From positions 31,472 through 95,471 of the forward strand of contig DATDJI010000090.1 in assembly GCA_036520615.1 (NCBI GenBank): a stretch of 64,000 bases of DNA, read 5' to 3'. The translations under genes were made by a program, and so were the position numbers. This stretch comes from CAMCXE01 sp036520615. Lineage in GTDB: Bacteria > Pseudomonadota > Gammaproteobacteria > Pseudomonadales > Cellvibrionaceae. Each line of letters starts with the position of its first letter. The first letter of the stretch is position 1. Of this stretch, positions 16,828 through 26,939 are shown piece after piece. The notes under the pieces are model-generated. The model was not told where the DNA came from. It ran no database searches and worked only from the letters and a program-made list of their open reading frames with translations.

Positions 16828-19800
16828 TTACAAAACGCATTTTTCCTTTGGCAAAATTAATTGCAACGTAAAAGCCACCGACTCGAGATCATCCGCATCC
16901 GCATAGATCACCTGCCCTTCTGGCAACACTATACGCACATCGCCACCAAAATCGATGATAAATTGCCGAACAGCGTCCATGCCGATGCCTCTGCCCGAAA
17001 GCGTATCAACATTATTTTTTGTGCTCATTCCATGTAAAAATATACTGTTGGCAACATCTAACCGAGTGAATTTTTTATTCTCTGGCAGCAATCCCTTGTC
17101 CAGCCTTTTTTGGTAAAGGCGATGTAGATTTAAACCGCAACCATCATCAGTTAAGCGGATGCATAAATTAGTTTGCTTTATTTCAACGTCCAGAAAAATA
17201 GTACCCTGCGCTTCTTTATTATTAGCTAGTCTGGTGTGCGCATTCTCAATACCATGGTCGATGCAATTTCTAAATAAATGTGTAAATATATCGCGCAATA
17301 GATCGTGAGCAGATTCTTTAATCAATATTCCCTTATCATGAATAGCTACAGCCGGTGCATTCTTGCCCGCCTGAACAGCAAGGGATGGCAGTGAATTTAT
17401 CAAAGGGGCTAATAAATCAGTTAGCGAGGCTGCAGATATTTTATTGATAACGGTATGCAGTGACAGATAAATTTCAGGCGCTGCTGATTTTATTGATTCA
17501 ACACTCGACTGCAGTTCATTTAGCACTAGCTCATCAATCCATACGCCGTGGCCGCTTTCTACCGAGCCTTGATTGGCTCGGACTATGTTCGTGTAAATGT
17601 GTTGATATTCTGCAACGATTGCTGCAACCGTTTGCAAGTCTTCTAACAACTTATCTCGACACTGCTCTGCGAGCAGGCAATGCACGTTGGCATAAAATGA
17701 TTCCGCCTGGTGGGCAGCGTTGGCAATATAGCTAAAACCAAAAGTCCGGCTATTGCCCTTGAGCGTGTGCATATTACGAAATATTTTCCCCATGACCTGC
17801 TCATCAAATACTGTTGAGTTCAGGATTATTTGTTTGCTATCTACAATGTAACGAGCAGAGGATTCACAGAAATTGCTGTAGGCTCGCGCGCTAACACAAA
17901 GCAATTGCGCAACAATATCCAATTCGCGTTTTTTAATACTAGCTTCATTCTCTAAAGCCTTAAGCTGTGTAACATCGCGTACAGATACCATTATTTTTAC
18001 CACATTGCGATCGGTGTTGAGTATCGGGCTCCAATCCAAGGAAATAATTTTATCTCCACTATCAAGCGCCAATTGATATTCAGCAAGTAAAAGGTGGGAA
18101 TTTAAATCATAATTTATTTCGTTAGCACCAATAATTGAATTAAGGCTTGATTGAATCTGACTTATTTTATCCCCATCCAGTACGGCGTGCGTAAATAATA
18201 AATCCAAAACATTGCGACCAGCGATAGATTTGGTTTCAAAAATGGATTCTAAAAATAGCGAATATTCTTGATGGATACTGCCATCTTCTTCAACCGTAAA
18301 TATCCCCTGGCGCATGTTGCTCAGCAACGCTTGTATATCGCGGTTTTTATCTGCCAAATCGCGAGTGCGCTCGGATACTTTTAGCTCCAATAAGCGATTT
18401 TGCTCCTCAACTAAATGCTGTTTACGCTTCTGCAAATAGATTACATAGGCAATAGATAAAACACCTAACAGCGTATAAAGCGTAAAAGCCCACCAGGTTT
18501 TCCAAGGTGGCGGCAGTTGGATAACAGTAATTGACTTGGGCAGATCAGTCCAAACGCCATCGTTATTTGAAGCGCGCACGTTAAATACGTATTCACCTGG
18601 GCTAAGGTTCGTATACTGCGCCTCGCGTGCAGTGCCAATTTCGCGCCAGTTTTGATCAAAGCCTTCTAGTTTATAAGCGTAGTGATTTTTTTCAGCATCT
18701 CTAAAATTAAGCGCGGAAAATTCAAACGAGAACATACGTTGCGTATGGTTAAGAGTAACGCTTGCAGATCTATTAATAACTTTAGTTAATACAGAATCGG
18801 TGTCATTTAACGATACAGAGCGGGCGAAAATTTTAAAATCGGACAACACTACCGGCGGTTGCAATTTATTCGTCGTAATGTTTTCCACATCAATTATCAC
18901 TAACCCGTCGTTTGTGCCAAATACTATTTCACCAGCGGCGCTGGTGAGTGCAGCACCCGCGTTCACGCCGCCAAACTTTTTACCGCCGGAGGCCAAATAA
19001 TTTTTAACGCTATGAGTATCTGGATTAAATTGAATAATCCCGTTGTTAGTGCCTAACCATAGGTTACCAAAATGATCGCCAGTCAGCGCGCGGATACCGT
19101 TATTATCAAAGCCGTTTTCAATGGTAAACACTTCAAAATCATCACTGGCTTCGCGATATAAATGTAACCCACTGCTGGTGGAAAACCACAAGCGTCCGCT
19201 GGCATCTTCATAAATGTCTTCGACGGAGCCTGCTTTTAAATTGTGCGGATTGCGTTCCGAAGGTTTATAACTTTTGAAGGTTTCTTTTTCTCGATCCATG
19301 ACACTTAAGCCATTGGCAGTTCCCATCCAAAAGCGCCCTTTTGAGTCTTCATAACAGGTCCATACAATGTTATTCGCAAGCGAGGTATCTGTATTTTCAT
19401 TGCGATACTTGGTAAACACGCCAGTGTTGACGTCGTATCGGCTGACACCTGCGTAGTGTGTCCCAATCCAAAAAGTATTGTCGCGAGTTTCGCAAAATCC
19501 CCAAATAGTTGCATCGTTTAATACAGTACTATTTTTCTCGCCTGCGGAAGCGAGCCCCGCTTTAAATGGCATAGCTTCAAAGCGGTCGGTGGCAGGATTT
19601 AATTTAAAAAAGCCTTCTGTCCAAGTACCAATCCAAACAGAATTATTACGATCCACATAACCTGATAGGCTGCCATGGGCTGGATAATTACCTAATTTCT
19701 CGTTATAGCGCTTAACTTTTGAGTTTTTGCGATCTAAAACATTGACACCGTCGCCAACGGACATCCAGATATTATGCTGCTGATCCTCCATGACTCGCTG

Positions 19801-20952
19801 TACATTGTTATCTGACATTGCATTGGGATTGTCTTGGTCTTTACGATAAATACCAATGGAGCTTGTGCTGCGATCGTGAAAACTTACCTTGGCAGGGAAA
19901 TGCCCTATCCAAATATTTTTATTATTATCTTCATACAAGGATCTTGTGCCGCCATAGGCCAATGCACCCGGCTGGCCATAGGCATAATCAAAATGCGTGA
20001 ATGTTTGCGTCTGCTCATCAAACCAACTAAACCCAGTGCGTGCCTGGCTTAGCCATATTTTATTATCCGAATCAATTAATATTTTCCAAATTGTATCATC
20101 AGGAAGACTGTTTGGATTGTTGGGGTCGTTTACATAATGCCGAAATGTGTGGGTTTTTATATCAAAGATATACAAACCCTTGCCGAGCGTACCACCAAGA
20201 ATATTACCCGCTTTGTCTTCTGCCAGAGTAAGAAACGCATTATCGACTTTGGACGCTGGATTATCTGGATTAGGAATGAATAGTGAGAAACTTTTAGTTG
20301 CGGCATCAAATAAATTGAGGCCTTTATTATTGGCAACCCAGACGCTTTGGTTGGCACCAACAAATATTTTCTGAATCGTCCGGTCCGCCACCATGGCTGA
20401 CGGCATTTTTTCATCCGCATCAGACTGCTTCCACTGAATACGCATAGATTTTTTATCGAAAATGGCAAGCCCCGCGCCGTCCCCTCCTACGATTAAATCC
20501 CCGGATGGCAGCTCGTCGATATCCTGAAGCGGGCCTAAAAAATATGCATCGGTTTGCCCATCTTTTGGGCCAGGGCGCATGAGTATTTCGCGGTCGGCGT
20601 CAAAATAATACAAGCCCGAGTGGGACGTTACCCATAGCGTACCTGCACTATCCTGAAAAATATCAGTGACATAATAGGGACTGACATTTTTTAATTGTGT
20701 ACCAGCGCGCTCAACCAGTTGAATATTTTGATACTTGTAGGCGTTATAGCGCAGTAGCGCGTTACGCCCACCGAACCACATATAACCTTCTTTATCTTGC
20801 AGTATTGCTTTGATCTCTCCAAACGATGTGTCCGTCAAAATAACTTCAAAACTCGGTGCAACTGCATAACCCTGACGCGCAGCGATGCACATAAGCACAA
20901 GCCAATAAAAGAGCTTTATGCAATACGTAGCTATGCGAAATTTTTTATTCAA
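16828..20952 (-). CDS. Giant sensor: periplasmic beta-propeller, Y_Y_Y, PAS, Hpt and CheA-type ATPase
   Basis: A 1374-residue membrane sensor kinase. After a signal peptide (about 1-30) comes a propeller of Reg_prop-type repeats (about 35-710, with recurring WFG, WVTS, IWIG and WLGTNNGI blades), then a Y_Y_Y domain (about 725-812, ending in YTNLSPGEYVF). A membrane helix follows (about 818-842), then a coiled coil with KVSERTRDLADKN and a PAS-like domain. An Hpt helix carries MHTLKGNSRTF with phospho-acceptor H1062. The C-terminal ATPase has CheA-like boxes: RNCIDHGIE, DDGCGL, MSTK and SGRGIGMDAV. There is no HisKA, P2, CheW-like or receiver domain. Adjacent xylan genes suggest an oligosaccharide signal; this is inference. 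Confidence 0.88.
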   Translation of the reverse strand: MNKKFRIATYCIKLFYWLVLMCIAARQGYAVAPSFEVILTDTSFGEIKAILQDKEGYMWFGGRNALLRYNAYKYQNIQLVERAGTQLKNVSPYYVTDIFQDSAGTLWVTSHSGLYYFDADREILMRPGPKDGQTDAYFLGPLQDIDELPSGDLIVGGDGAGLAIFDKKSMRIQWKQSDADEKMPSAMVADRTIQKIFVGANQSVWVANNKGLNLFDAATKSFSLFIPNPDNPASKVDNAFLTLAEDKAGNILGGTLGKGLYIFDIKTHTFRHYVNDPNNPNSLPDDTIWKILIDSDNKIWLSQARTGFSWFDEQTQTFTHFDYAYGQPGALAYGGTRSLYEDNNKNIWIGHFPAKVSFHDRSTSSIGIYRKDQDNPNAMSDNNVQRVMEDQQHNIWMSVGDGVNVLDRKNSKVKRYNEKLGNYPAHGSLSGYVDRNNSVWIGTWTEGFFKLNPATDRFEAMPFKAGLASAGEKNSTVLNDATIWGFCETRDNTFWIGTHYAGVSRYDVNTGVFTKYRNENTDTSLANNIVWTCYEDSKGRFWMGTANGLSVMDREKETFKSYKPSERNPHNLKAGSVEDIYEDASGRLWFSTSSGLHLYREASDDFEVFTIENGFDNNGIRALTGDHFGNLWLGTNNGIIQFNPDTHSVKNYLASGGKKFGGVNAGAALTSAAGEIVFGTNDGLVIIDVENITTNKLQPPVVLSDFKIFARSVSLNDTDSVLTKVINRSASVTLNHTQRMFSFEFSALNFRDAEKNHYAYKLEGFDQNWREIGTAREAQYTNLSPGEYVFNVRASNNDGVWTDLPKSITVIQLPPPWKTWWAFTLYTLLGVLSIAYVIYLQKRKQHLVEEQNRLLELKVSERTRDLADKNRDIQALLSNMRQGIFTVEEDGSIHQEYSLFLESIFETKSIAGRNVLDLLFTHAVLDGDKISQIQSSLNSIIGANEINYDLNSHLLLAEYQLALDSGDKIISLDWSPILNTDRNVVKIMVSVRDVTQLKALENEASIKKRELDIVAQLLCVSARAYSNFCESSARYIVDSKQIILNSTVFDEQVMGKIFRNMHTLKGNSRTFGFSYIANAAHQAESFYANVHCLLAEQCRDKLLEDLQTVAAIVAEYQHIYTNIVRANQGSVESGHGVWIDELVLNELQSSVESIKSAAPEIYLSLHTVINKISAASLTDLLAPLINSLPSLAVQAGKNAPAVAIHDKGILIKESAHDLLRDIFTHLFRNCIDHGIENAHTRLANNKEAQGTIFLDVEIKQTNLCIRLTDDGCGLNLHRLYQKRLDKGLLPENKKFTRLDVANSIFLHGMSTKNNVDTLSGRGIGMDAVRQFIIDFGGDVRIVLPEGQVIYADADDLESVAFTLQLILPKEKCVL

Positions 20953-21432
20953 ACGATAATATCCTACGAGTTTTCAGTAAATATCAAGCCCAAATTTATA
21001 TATAGTTAGTGGGATTCCACCCCAAATAATTTGCGCATATCGCCTAAAGTGAACTCTATGCAAGGTTATATGCAATGATAAAAAATGCTGGTGTATTAGC
21101 CACCCATTCACCGCAATTCATACCGCAGGTTATAAGCAAGCCCGACGTTGAGCCGAGCAAATAAAGAGGACAAGTTAACGAGGAAATTGGGAAACAGTCA
21201 TTTATATAGCGAGTTTCACGTTATACGTTTAAAAGGCGCTTTACCAATTTTTAATATTCATTTCACTGGCTCAACCGATAACCTGCGGATCTCTACCTTA
21301 ACCACCGCTCCGACACCAACTCTAGTTATAGCTTAGATTGGCTGTTTATGAGCATAGGATTTAAAAAGAACCCTAATATTCAGGCATTATTGGTTAGTTT
21401 CAACGACACAAGCCTTAAGCCTATCTTGCGCT
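20953..21432. other. Gap between the two giant sensor genes
   Basis: About 480 bp, presumably holding the promoter of the downstream sensor on the minus strand. The one short plus-strand frame has no ribosome site or recognisable product. No stem-loop with a U-tract is apparent. Confidence 0.4.
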
Positions 21433-24400
21433 TTAAACAATGCAACGACTCGCAGGTAAGATCAGCCGCAACACAAAGTCAATAATATGCGACTGCTCTG
21501 TAGGTATAAAAATTGTATCGGCCTCTTCAATATCCACAAACACATCGCCGCCAAAATCTAACACCAGCTGCTTTACAGCATTCATACCGACACCGCGCCC
21601 AGAAATCGTATCGAGTTTAAGTTTAGTACTTAATCCAGCGGCAAAAATGCTATTGGCCAGATCCTTACGATACACAGGCTTCGCCTTATCAAATAAACCA
21701 GTTTCTAATCCTTTTAAATACAAACGCTGCAGGTTTAATCCACCGCCGTCGTCGGATATTTGTATAGATAATGAATTTTCCGTACTGCTCAGACTAATGC
21801 TTATGGTTCCGTAAGAATTTTTATTTAATGCAACGCGTGTAGGAGCATCCTCAATGCCGTGGTCGATTGCGTTTGTCAGCACATGCGTAAATACATCCTG
21901 TAAAAGATCATGGGCAGATTCTTTAATGAGGATACCCGCATCCTGAATAACAACCTTGGGTGCTTGTTTCCCTAACTCTGTGGCAATTATCGGTAAGGAT
22001 TCGACTGTTGATGCAATAACCTGTGAGAGAGGCGCCGAACAGGATTTATTAATAATGCTTATTATCGATCGACTGGATTCAGGCGCCACTAAACTAATAG
22101 TTTGCGCCGTAGATTTAAGTCCTTCAATCGCCTCCATAGTCACCCACACACCATTTTCATGGGCGGATGTGCGATCGTTTCGCATTAACACATGAGTATA
22201 AACTTGGTTGTATTCGTTGATTACAGCGGCCACCGTCTCTATGGCTAACAGCAACTTTTCTCTCGCCTGTTCTGTGGTAAAGCTCTGCAGCTGATCGAAT
22301 AATGATTCAGCTTCGTGCGCCGTATTAGCAATGTAACTAAAGCCATGGGTACGGCTATTTCCCTTAATCGTATGCATATTGCGGAAAATTTTGGTAATAA
22401 GCACCTTATCAAATACATCAGCCTGTTCGGCTAATTGAGAGTTGATGCGGATATAGGAGTCGGCTGAGCGGTAAAAATCGTTAAATTTTCTGCCACTGAT
22501 AGGTAATAATTGCGAGACAATATCCAGCTCACGCTTTTTAATGCCAGCCTCAGCCTCCAAGGCTTTAAGCTCAGTTACATCTCGCACGGACACCATAAGC
22601 TTTATCACATTAGCGCGGGCGTCGAAAATTGGATTCCAATCGAGCGATAAAATTTTTATTTGATCGTTAATATTTAATTTATATTCGCGAATGAGCAGAT
22701 GTGCATTCATATCGTAATTTAGCTCATCTTCACCGATGATCGAATAGACACTCGATTCAACTTGGCTGGCAATATCCTCATCTATTAAAGCGTTCTCAAA
22801 TAGCAACTCAATTACATTACGGCCTGCTATAGATTGCGTTTCAAAAATGGATTCGAGAAACGTTGAGTATTCGTGATGAATAACTCCACTCTCTTCAACC
22901 GTAAACAAACCTTGCCGCATATTGCTTAGCAACGTTTGAATATCTTTATTTTTCTCTGCCAAATCACGTGTACGCTCTGCCACCTTATCTTCTAATAGCC
23001 GATTTTGCTCCTCTACACGCCGCTGTTTCAATTTTTGCAAATACACCCAATAGGCAATAGAAGCAGCTAGCAATACCGCATAAATTATATAGGCCCACCA
23101 GGTTTTCCACGGCGGTGGCAACTGTATTACAACAATTGATTTAGGCTCTTCAGTCCAAACCCCATCATTATTTGCCCCACGTACTTTAAATACGTATTTT
23201 CCCGGGCTTAAATTCGTATACTGAGACTCGCGAGAGTTGCCGATTTCGCGCCAATTTTGATCGAAGCCTTCAAGCATGTAGGCATAATTATTTTTATAAG
23301 CACTTCTATAGTTCAACAAAGAAAATTCAAATGAAAACATTCTTTTTGTATAATTCAGTATGATCGTATCGGTATTATTCAGCGATTTCTTTAGTGGTGA
23401 ATTGGGTTCATCAGGGCTTACCGATTTTGCAAACACTTTAAAATCCGTCAATACTACGGGCGCCTGCATTTGGTTACTGGTCAACCTGTCGACATCAATT
23501 ATTATCAAGCCGTCGATGGTGCCGAACATAACCTCACCAAAAGAGCTGGTTAACGCTGCTCCCGTATTAATAGCTCCGCCCTTTTTCCCAGCGAAGAATA
23601 GATAGTTTTTAACTTTATGTGTATCAGGATTAAATTGCACGATACCATTATTAGTACCTAACCATAGGTTTCCTAAACGATCTTCTGTCAAAGCGCGAAT
23701 AGTTTGATTAACAAAGCCATCCTCCGTCGTAAACACTTCAAAATCATCGCTAGCCTCTCTGTAAAGATGCAACCCTTCATTAGTTGCAAACCACAGCCGG
23801 CCTTTTTTATCTTCATAAATATCTAAAACCGAGCCGGATCTCAGGCTGTGTTTATCGTCCTCTTTGTGGACGTAATTTTTAAATGTCTCGCCGTATTTAT
23901 CCATTAAACTTAGACCATCTGCCGTGCCTACCCAAAATCTACCTTTACGATCCTCAAGACAAGTCCATGCAATATTATTTGCCAGGCTGTTTGCACTGCC
24001 TTCATTTTTATACTTAGTGAAAGTGCCGTTATCCTTATCATATCGACTGACACCGGCATAATGGGTGCCTATCCAAAAACTATTATCACTGCGCTCACAA
24101 AAGCCCCATATGATCCTGTCATTTAGCTCGCTACTGCGTTTTTCTTTACTATTGGCCAAGGTCGCGTTCGCAGGCATGGAATCAAACCGATCGGTAACAG
24201 GGTTAAATTTGTAAAATCCTTCCATCCAGCTGCCTATCCAAAGCGCTGATTGACGATCCATATACCCGGACAAGGTACCGCGGGCAGGGTAATTACCAAT
24301 TTTTTCGTTGTAGTGTTTAAATGTTTCGGCCTGGCGATCAAAATAATCGACGCCAGCACCAACGGACAGCCATAGGTTATTTTTTTTGTCCTCAACAACT

Positions 24401-25548
24401 GCCAGCACATTATTGTCCGAAATAGCCGCAGCATTTTTGGAATCTTTTCTGTATACAGAAATAGCTTCTGAGCTGTGATCGTGAAAACTTACCTTTGATG
24501 GGTAATGCCCTAACCAAATATTTTTATTATTGTCTTCATAGATAGACATGGTCGCACTAAAGGCAGGTGCACCAGGCTCCCCAAATTGATAATTAAAGAG
24601 AGTAAAACTTTCAGATTTTTCGTCAAATAAGCCAACTCCGCGCCCAAATCCAATCCAAATTCGTCCATCCGATGCAACCATCACTTCCCCAGCAGCATTA
24701 TCGGGCAGGCTTTTGGGATTTTTAGGATCATTTCTGAAGCGGCGAAATTGGTGAGTTTGTGTATTAAATATATAAATGCCGCCGCCCATAGTGCCACCAA
24801 TAATATTACCCGCTGCATTCTCGGCAATTGCTCGCAGCGCGTTATCGTCTTTCGAGTCAGGGTGTTCTGGGTCTGGAATAAAGAGTAAAAACTGTTTTGT
24901 TGTAGCATCAAATAAATTAATACCGCGTGCACTTGTAATCCAAATACGTTTATGCGAATCAACTAATATTTTCAGAATCGCTTTATTTAAAACATCAGTA
25001 GCTCCCGGTGCATCATGAGAATCAGCTTGTCGCCAGATTGTTTTTCGAGTCTTTTTATCGAAAATAGCAGCTCCTGCACTTTCACCACCTATAATTAAGT
25101 CGCCTGAGGGTAATTCATCTATATCATTCAAAGGGTTCAAGAAAAAGGGATCCACCGATCCATCCTGGGCAACAGGTCTAATTAAAACCTCCCTATCCGC
25201 ATCGAATATATATATCCCGCCTAACGAGCTAATCCACAGGGTACCGGCGCTATCTTCGAATATATCGGTGACAAAATAAGGGCTTATTTTTTTGACCTCC
25301 TGCCCTTTTTGCTCTAAAACCCGAATCTCCTGAAATGCGTAAGCGTTGTAACGTAATAAGGCATTGCGCGCGCCAAACCACATATAGCCGTTTTTGTCTT
25401 GAAAAATAGCTTGTATCTCGCCGGGTGCAGCGTCTTCAAGCATTACTTCAAAATTAGGCATTCCTGCCTGCGCGCAGCTGATAAGGCTGCACCCGAGCAA
25501 GATTAAATAACGTAGTAACTGCAGTAACAGGTTTGTATTTGCGCCCAT
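21433..25548 (-). CDS. Second giant propeller/Y_Y_Y/CheA-core sensor (paralogue)
   Basis: This 1371-residue paralogue has the same architecture along its whole length. It has a signal peptide (about 1-28), a propeller (about 32-708), a Y_Y_Y domain (about 722-812), a membrane helix after PPPWKTWWAY and a coiled coil with KVAERTRDLAEKN. A PAS-like region, an Hpt helix with MHTIKGNSRTH (phospho-acceptor near residue 1058) and a CheA-type ATPase complete it. The ATPase boxes are TNAIDHGIE, DDGGGL, LSTK and SGRGVGMNAV. All kinase core residues that I can judge are kept. The tandem pair probably arose by duplication, with differences concentrated in the propeller and PAS regions, so the two may sense different glycans. 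No response regulator is encoded next to either. Confidence 0.88.
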   Translation of the reverse strand: MGANTNLLLQLLRYLILLGCSLISCAQAGMPNFEVMLEDAAPGEIQAIFQDKNGYMWFGARNALLRYNAYAFQEIRVLEQKGQEVKKISPYFVTDIFEDSAGTLWISSLGGIYIFDADREVLIRPVAQDGSVDPFFLNPLNDIDELPSGDLIIGGESAGAAIFDKKTRKTIWRQADSHDAPGATDVLNKAILKILVDSHKRIWITSARGINLFDATTKQFLLFIPDPEHPDSKDDNALRAIAENAAGNIIGGTMGGGIYIFNTQTHQFRRFRNDPKNPKSLPDNAAGEVMVASDGRIWIGFGRGVGLFDEKSESFTLFNYQFGEPGAPAFSATMSIYEDNNKNIWLGHYPSKVSFHDHSSEAISVYRKDSKNAAAISDNNVLAVVEDKKNNLWLSVGAGVDYFDRQAETFKHYNEKIGNYPARGTLSGYMDRQSALWIGSWMEGFYKFNPVTDRFDSMPANATLANSKEKRSSELNDRIIWGFCERSDNSFWIGTHYAGVSRYDKDNGTFTKYKNEGSANSLANNIAWTCLEDRKGRFWVGTADGLSLMDKYGETFKNYVHKEDDKHSLRSGSVLDIYEDKKGRLWFATNEGLHLYREASDDFEVFTTEDGFVNQTIRALTEDRLGNLWLGTNNGIVQFNPDTHKVKNYLFFAGKKGGAINTGAALTSSFGEVMFGTIDGLIIIDVDRLTSNQMQAPVVLTDFKVFAKSVSPDEPNSPLKKSLNNTDTIILNYTKRMFSFEFSLLNYRSAYKNNYAYMLEGFDQNWREIGNSRESQYTNLSPGKYVFKVRGANNDGVWTEEPKSIVVIQLPPPWKTWWAYIIYAVLLAASIAYWVYLQKLKQRRVEEQNRLLEDKVAERTRDLAEKNKDIQTLLSNMRQGLFTVEESGVIHHEYSTFLESIFETQSIAGRNVIELLFENALIDEDIASQVESSVYSIIGEDELNYDMNAHLLIREYKLNINDQIKILSLDWNPIFDARANVIKLMVSVRDVTELKALEAEAGIKKRELDIVSQLLPISGRKFNDFYRSADSYIRINSQLAEQADVFDKVLITKIFRNMHTIKGNSRTHGFSYIANTAHEAESLFDQLQSFTTEQAREKLLLAIETVAAVINEYNQVYTHVLMRNDRTSAHENGVWVTMEAIEGLKSTAQTISLVAPESSRSIISIINKSCSAPLSQVIASTVESLPIIATELGKQAPKVVIQDAGILIKESAHDLLQDVFTHVLTNAIDHGIEDAPTRVALNKNSYGTISISLSSTENSLSIQISDDGGGLNLQRLYLKGLETGLFDKAKPVYRKDLANSIFAAGLSTKLKLDTISGRGVGMNAVKQLVLDFGGDVFVDIEEADTIFIPTEQSHIIDFVLRLILPASRCIV

Positions 25549-26020
25549 TTCGTTATCCTAATAACTGCGCCATGAATACCTACATCGCAACTGGGTTTCA
25601 TCAAGGCTTAAATGGTTCCTCTTTACATCGCTGCGAAACTGCTGCCTATAAATTAGAAGACAGCGGTTAATGATCTACGACAGGACTAAAGAGGATTTGA
25701 AGCTAGCCAGCATTAGTTATAGACCAATAACATTCCTTAACGAATGTCTTTTGTGCCTTAATCATAATTACTGACCATGCCAGCGAAAGGGAGAATTTGC
25801 GGATATAGCTCTTTTGTTAAAGCCTTGCTTGCACAGGCAGAAGCCACAGCGTGATGGGTATATCTATCTAAACAGATGTTGGCCGGGATTTAGTGGACTT
25901 GTGACGAAGACTAGAGGCGTAAATACAGCAGGCTCGATTAACGTGCATTGGCTGAATTTACTTTTAGGAAAACGCAGGCCAGATTTTAACTACCAAACAC
26001 AATAATTACGTGCTGTTGCT
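25549..26020. other. Intergenic region upstream of the second sensor
   Basis: About 470 bp between the sensor start and the stop of the RcnA-like gene. It should contain the sensor promoter. A 63-codon plus-strand frame at 25814-26005 has no ribosome site or family signature and is not called. No repeat shared with the gap at 20953-21432 was noticed. Confidence 0.4.
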
Positions 26021-26893
26021 TTACCCCACTATTAAATAACTGCCGACTACCAACATTAAACACGCAGATAGCCAAGGCGCGTATACGCCAATGCGGTTAA
26101 TCCATGGCAATCGTTGCTGCGCATGTTTAAAACCAAGGGCAGCTATTAGGCCGCTAGCGGTTAACGTAAGCGCAAGCCCCAGGCTAAAGGCTACAACCAG
26201 AGCAAATCCTATGGCCACTTGTTGCGCTTGCAGGCAAAGCGCAAGCACCGCTATAGAAGCGGGGCACGGAATCAGCCCGCCGCTTAAGCCAAACACAATT
26301 ATTTGCCCCCAACTGGCCTGGCCTGCGGCAAAGCGGCGTTGAATATCCCGCGCATGGCCCAGATCATGGGCAGAAAGCGCAGCGGCGTCCTCTGCGGGAA
26401 TTACGTAAGTGCGTGCGCTGGATCGAACGTTCGGATCATGCTCATGTGAATGATCGTCATGCGAATCATCGTTATGTGAATGGTCATCATGGGAGTGATC
26501 ATGATCATCGTGTCCATGGGTGTACTGCTCGCTGTGGTTGTGCCGCCTCCGCAGCCGCAGCAAATTCCACAGCATCCAGCTTGCGACCAGTATTACCAGC
26601 ACACCGCTGATTTGGGTCAAGCGTCCTTCGCTTAATAGCTCCTGAGCCTGCGGGCCAAAATACAGGCCGACCGCCGCAATACACCAGACAATCGCGCTGT
26701 GAGAAATTGCCACACACAGGCCGAGCACCATTGCCTGCTGCCAGGTACCGCGCACGGCAATAATAAATGCGGCCATTAAAGATTTAGAATGGCCCGGCTC
26801 CAGCCCATGTAAGGCGCCGATACTTAAGGCCGTAGGCAGAAACCACCAGGCGTGGGCAGCTCCCTGATTTAACAATTCGCTGAACTGATCCAT
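26021..26893 (-). CDS. rcnA: RcnA/NicO-type nickel-cobalt efflux protein
   Basis: Inner-membrane metal exporter of 290 residues with about six helices. The first part has ALHGLEPGHSKSL, the H-x4-D/E-type NicO signature. A long cytoplasmic loop near residues 118-152 is packed with His and Asp in HDDHDHSHDD-like repeats. The second half carries GLSGGLIPCPASIAVL. These are hallmarks of RcnA. The gene follows lptG by about 46 bp on the same strand with GAGG ahead of the ATG. No RcnR-type regulator is adjacent, so metal control is not evident. Confidence 0.9.
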   Translation of the reverse strand: MDQFSELLNQGAAHAWWFLPTALSIGALHGLEPGHSKSLMAAFIIAVRGTWQQAMVLGLCVAISHSAIVWCIAAVGLYFGPQAQELLSEGRLTQISGVLVILVASWMLWNLLRLRRRHNHSEQYTHGHDDHDHSHDDHSHNDDSHDDHSHEHDPNVRSSARTYVIPAEDAAALSAHDLGHARDIQRRFAAGQASWGQIIVFGLSGGLIPCPASIAVLALCLQAQQVAIGFALVVAFSLGLALTLTASGLIAALGFKHAQQRLPWINRIGVYAPWLSACLMLVVGSYLIVG

Positions 26894-26939
26894 AAGGCCT
26901 CATACCTTGCCGAGAAATGCCGCAAACCCTGCTGCGGTT

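Noticed and set aside
16828..25548. Interpreting the giant sensors as classical hybrid two-component systems
   Set aside because: No HisKA, receiver or AraC-type DNA-binding domain is visible; the phosphotransfer part is Hpt plus CheA-type ATPase.
25814..26005. 63-codon plus-strand frame
   Set aside because: No ribosome site, atypical composition and no recognisable product.
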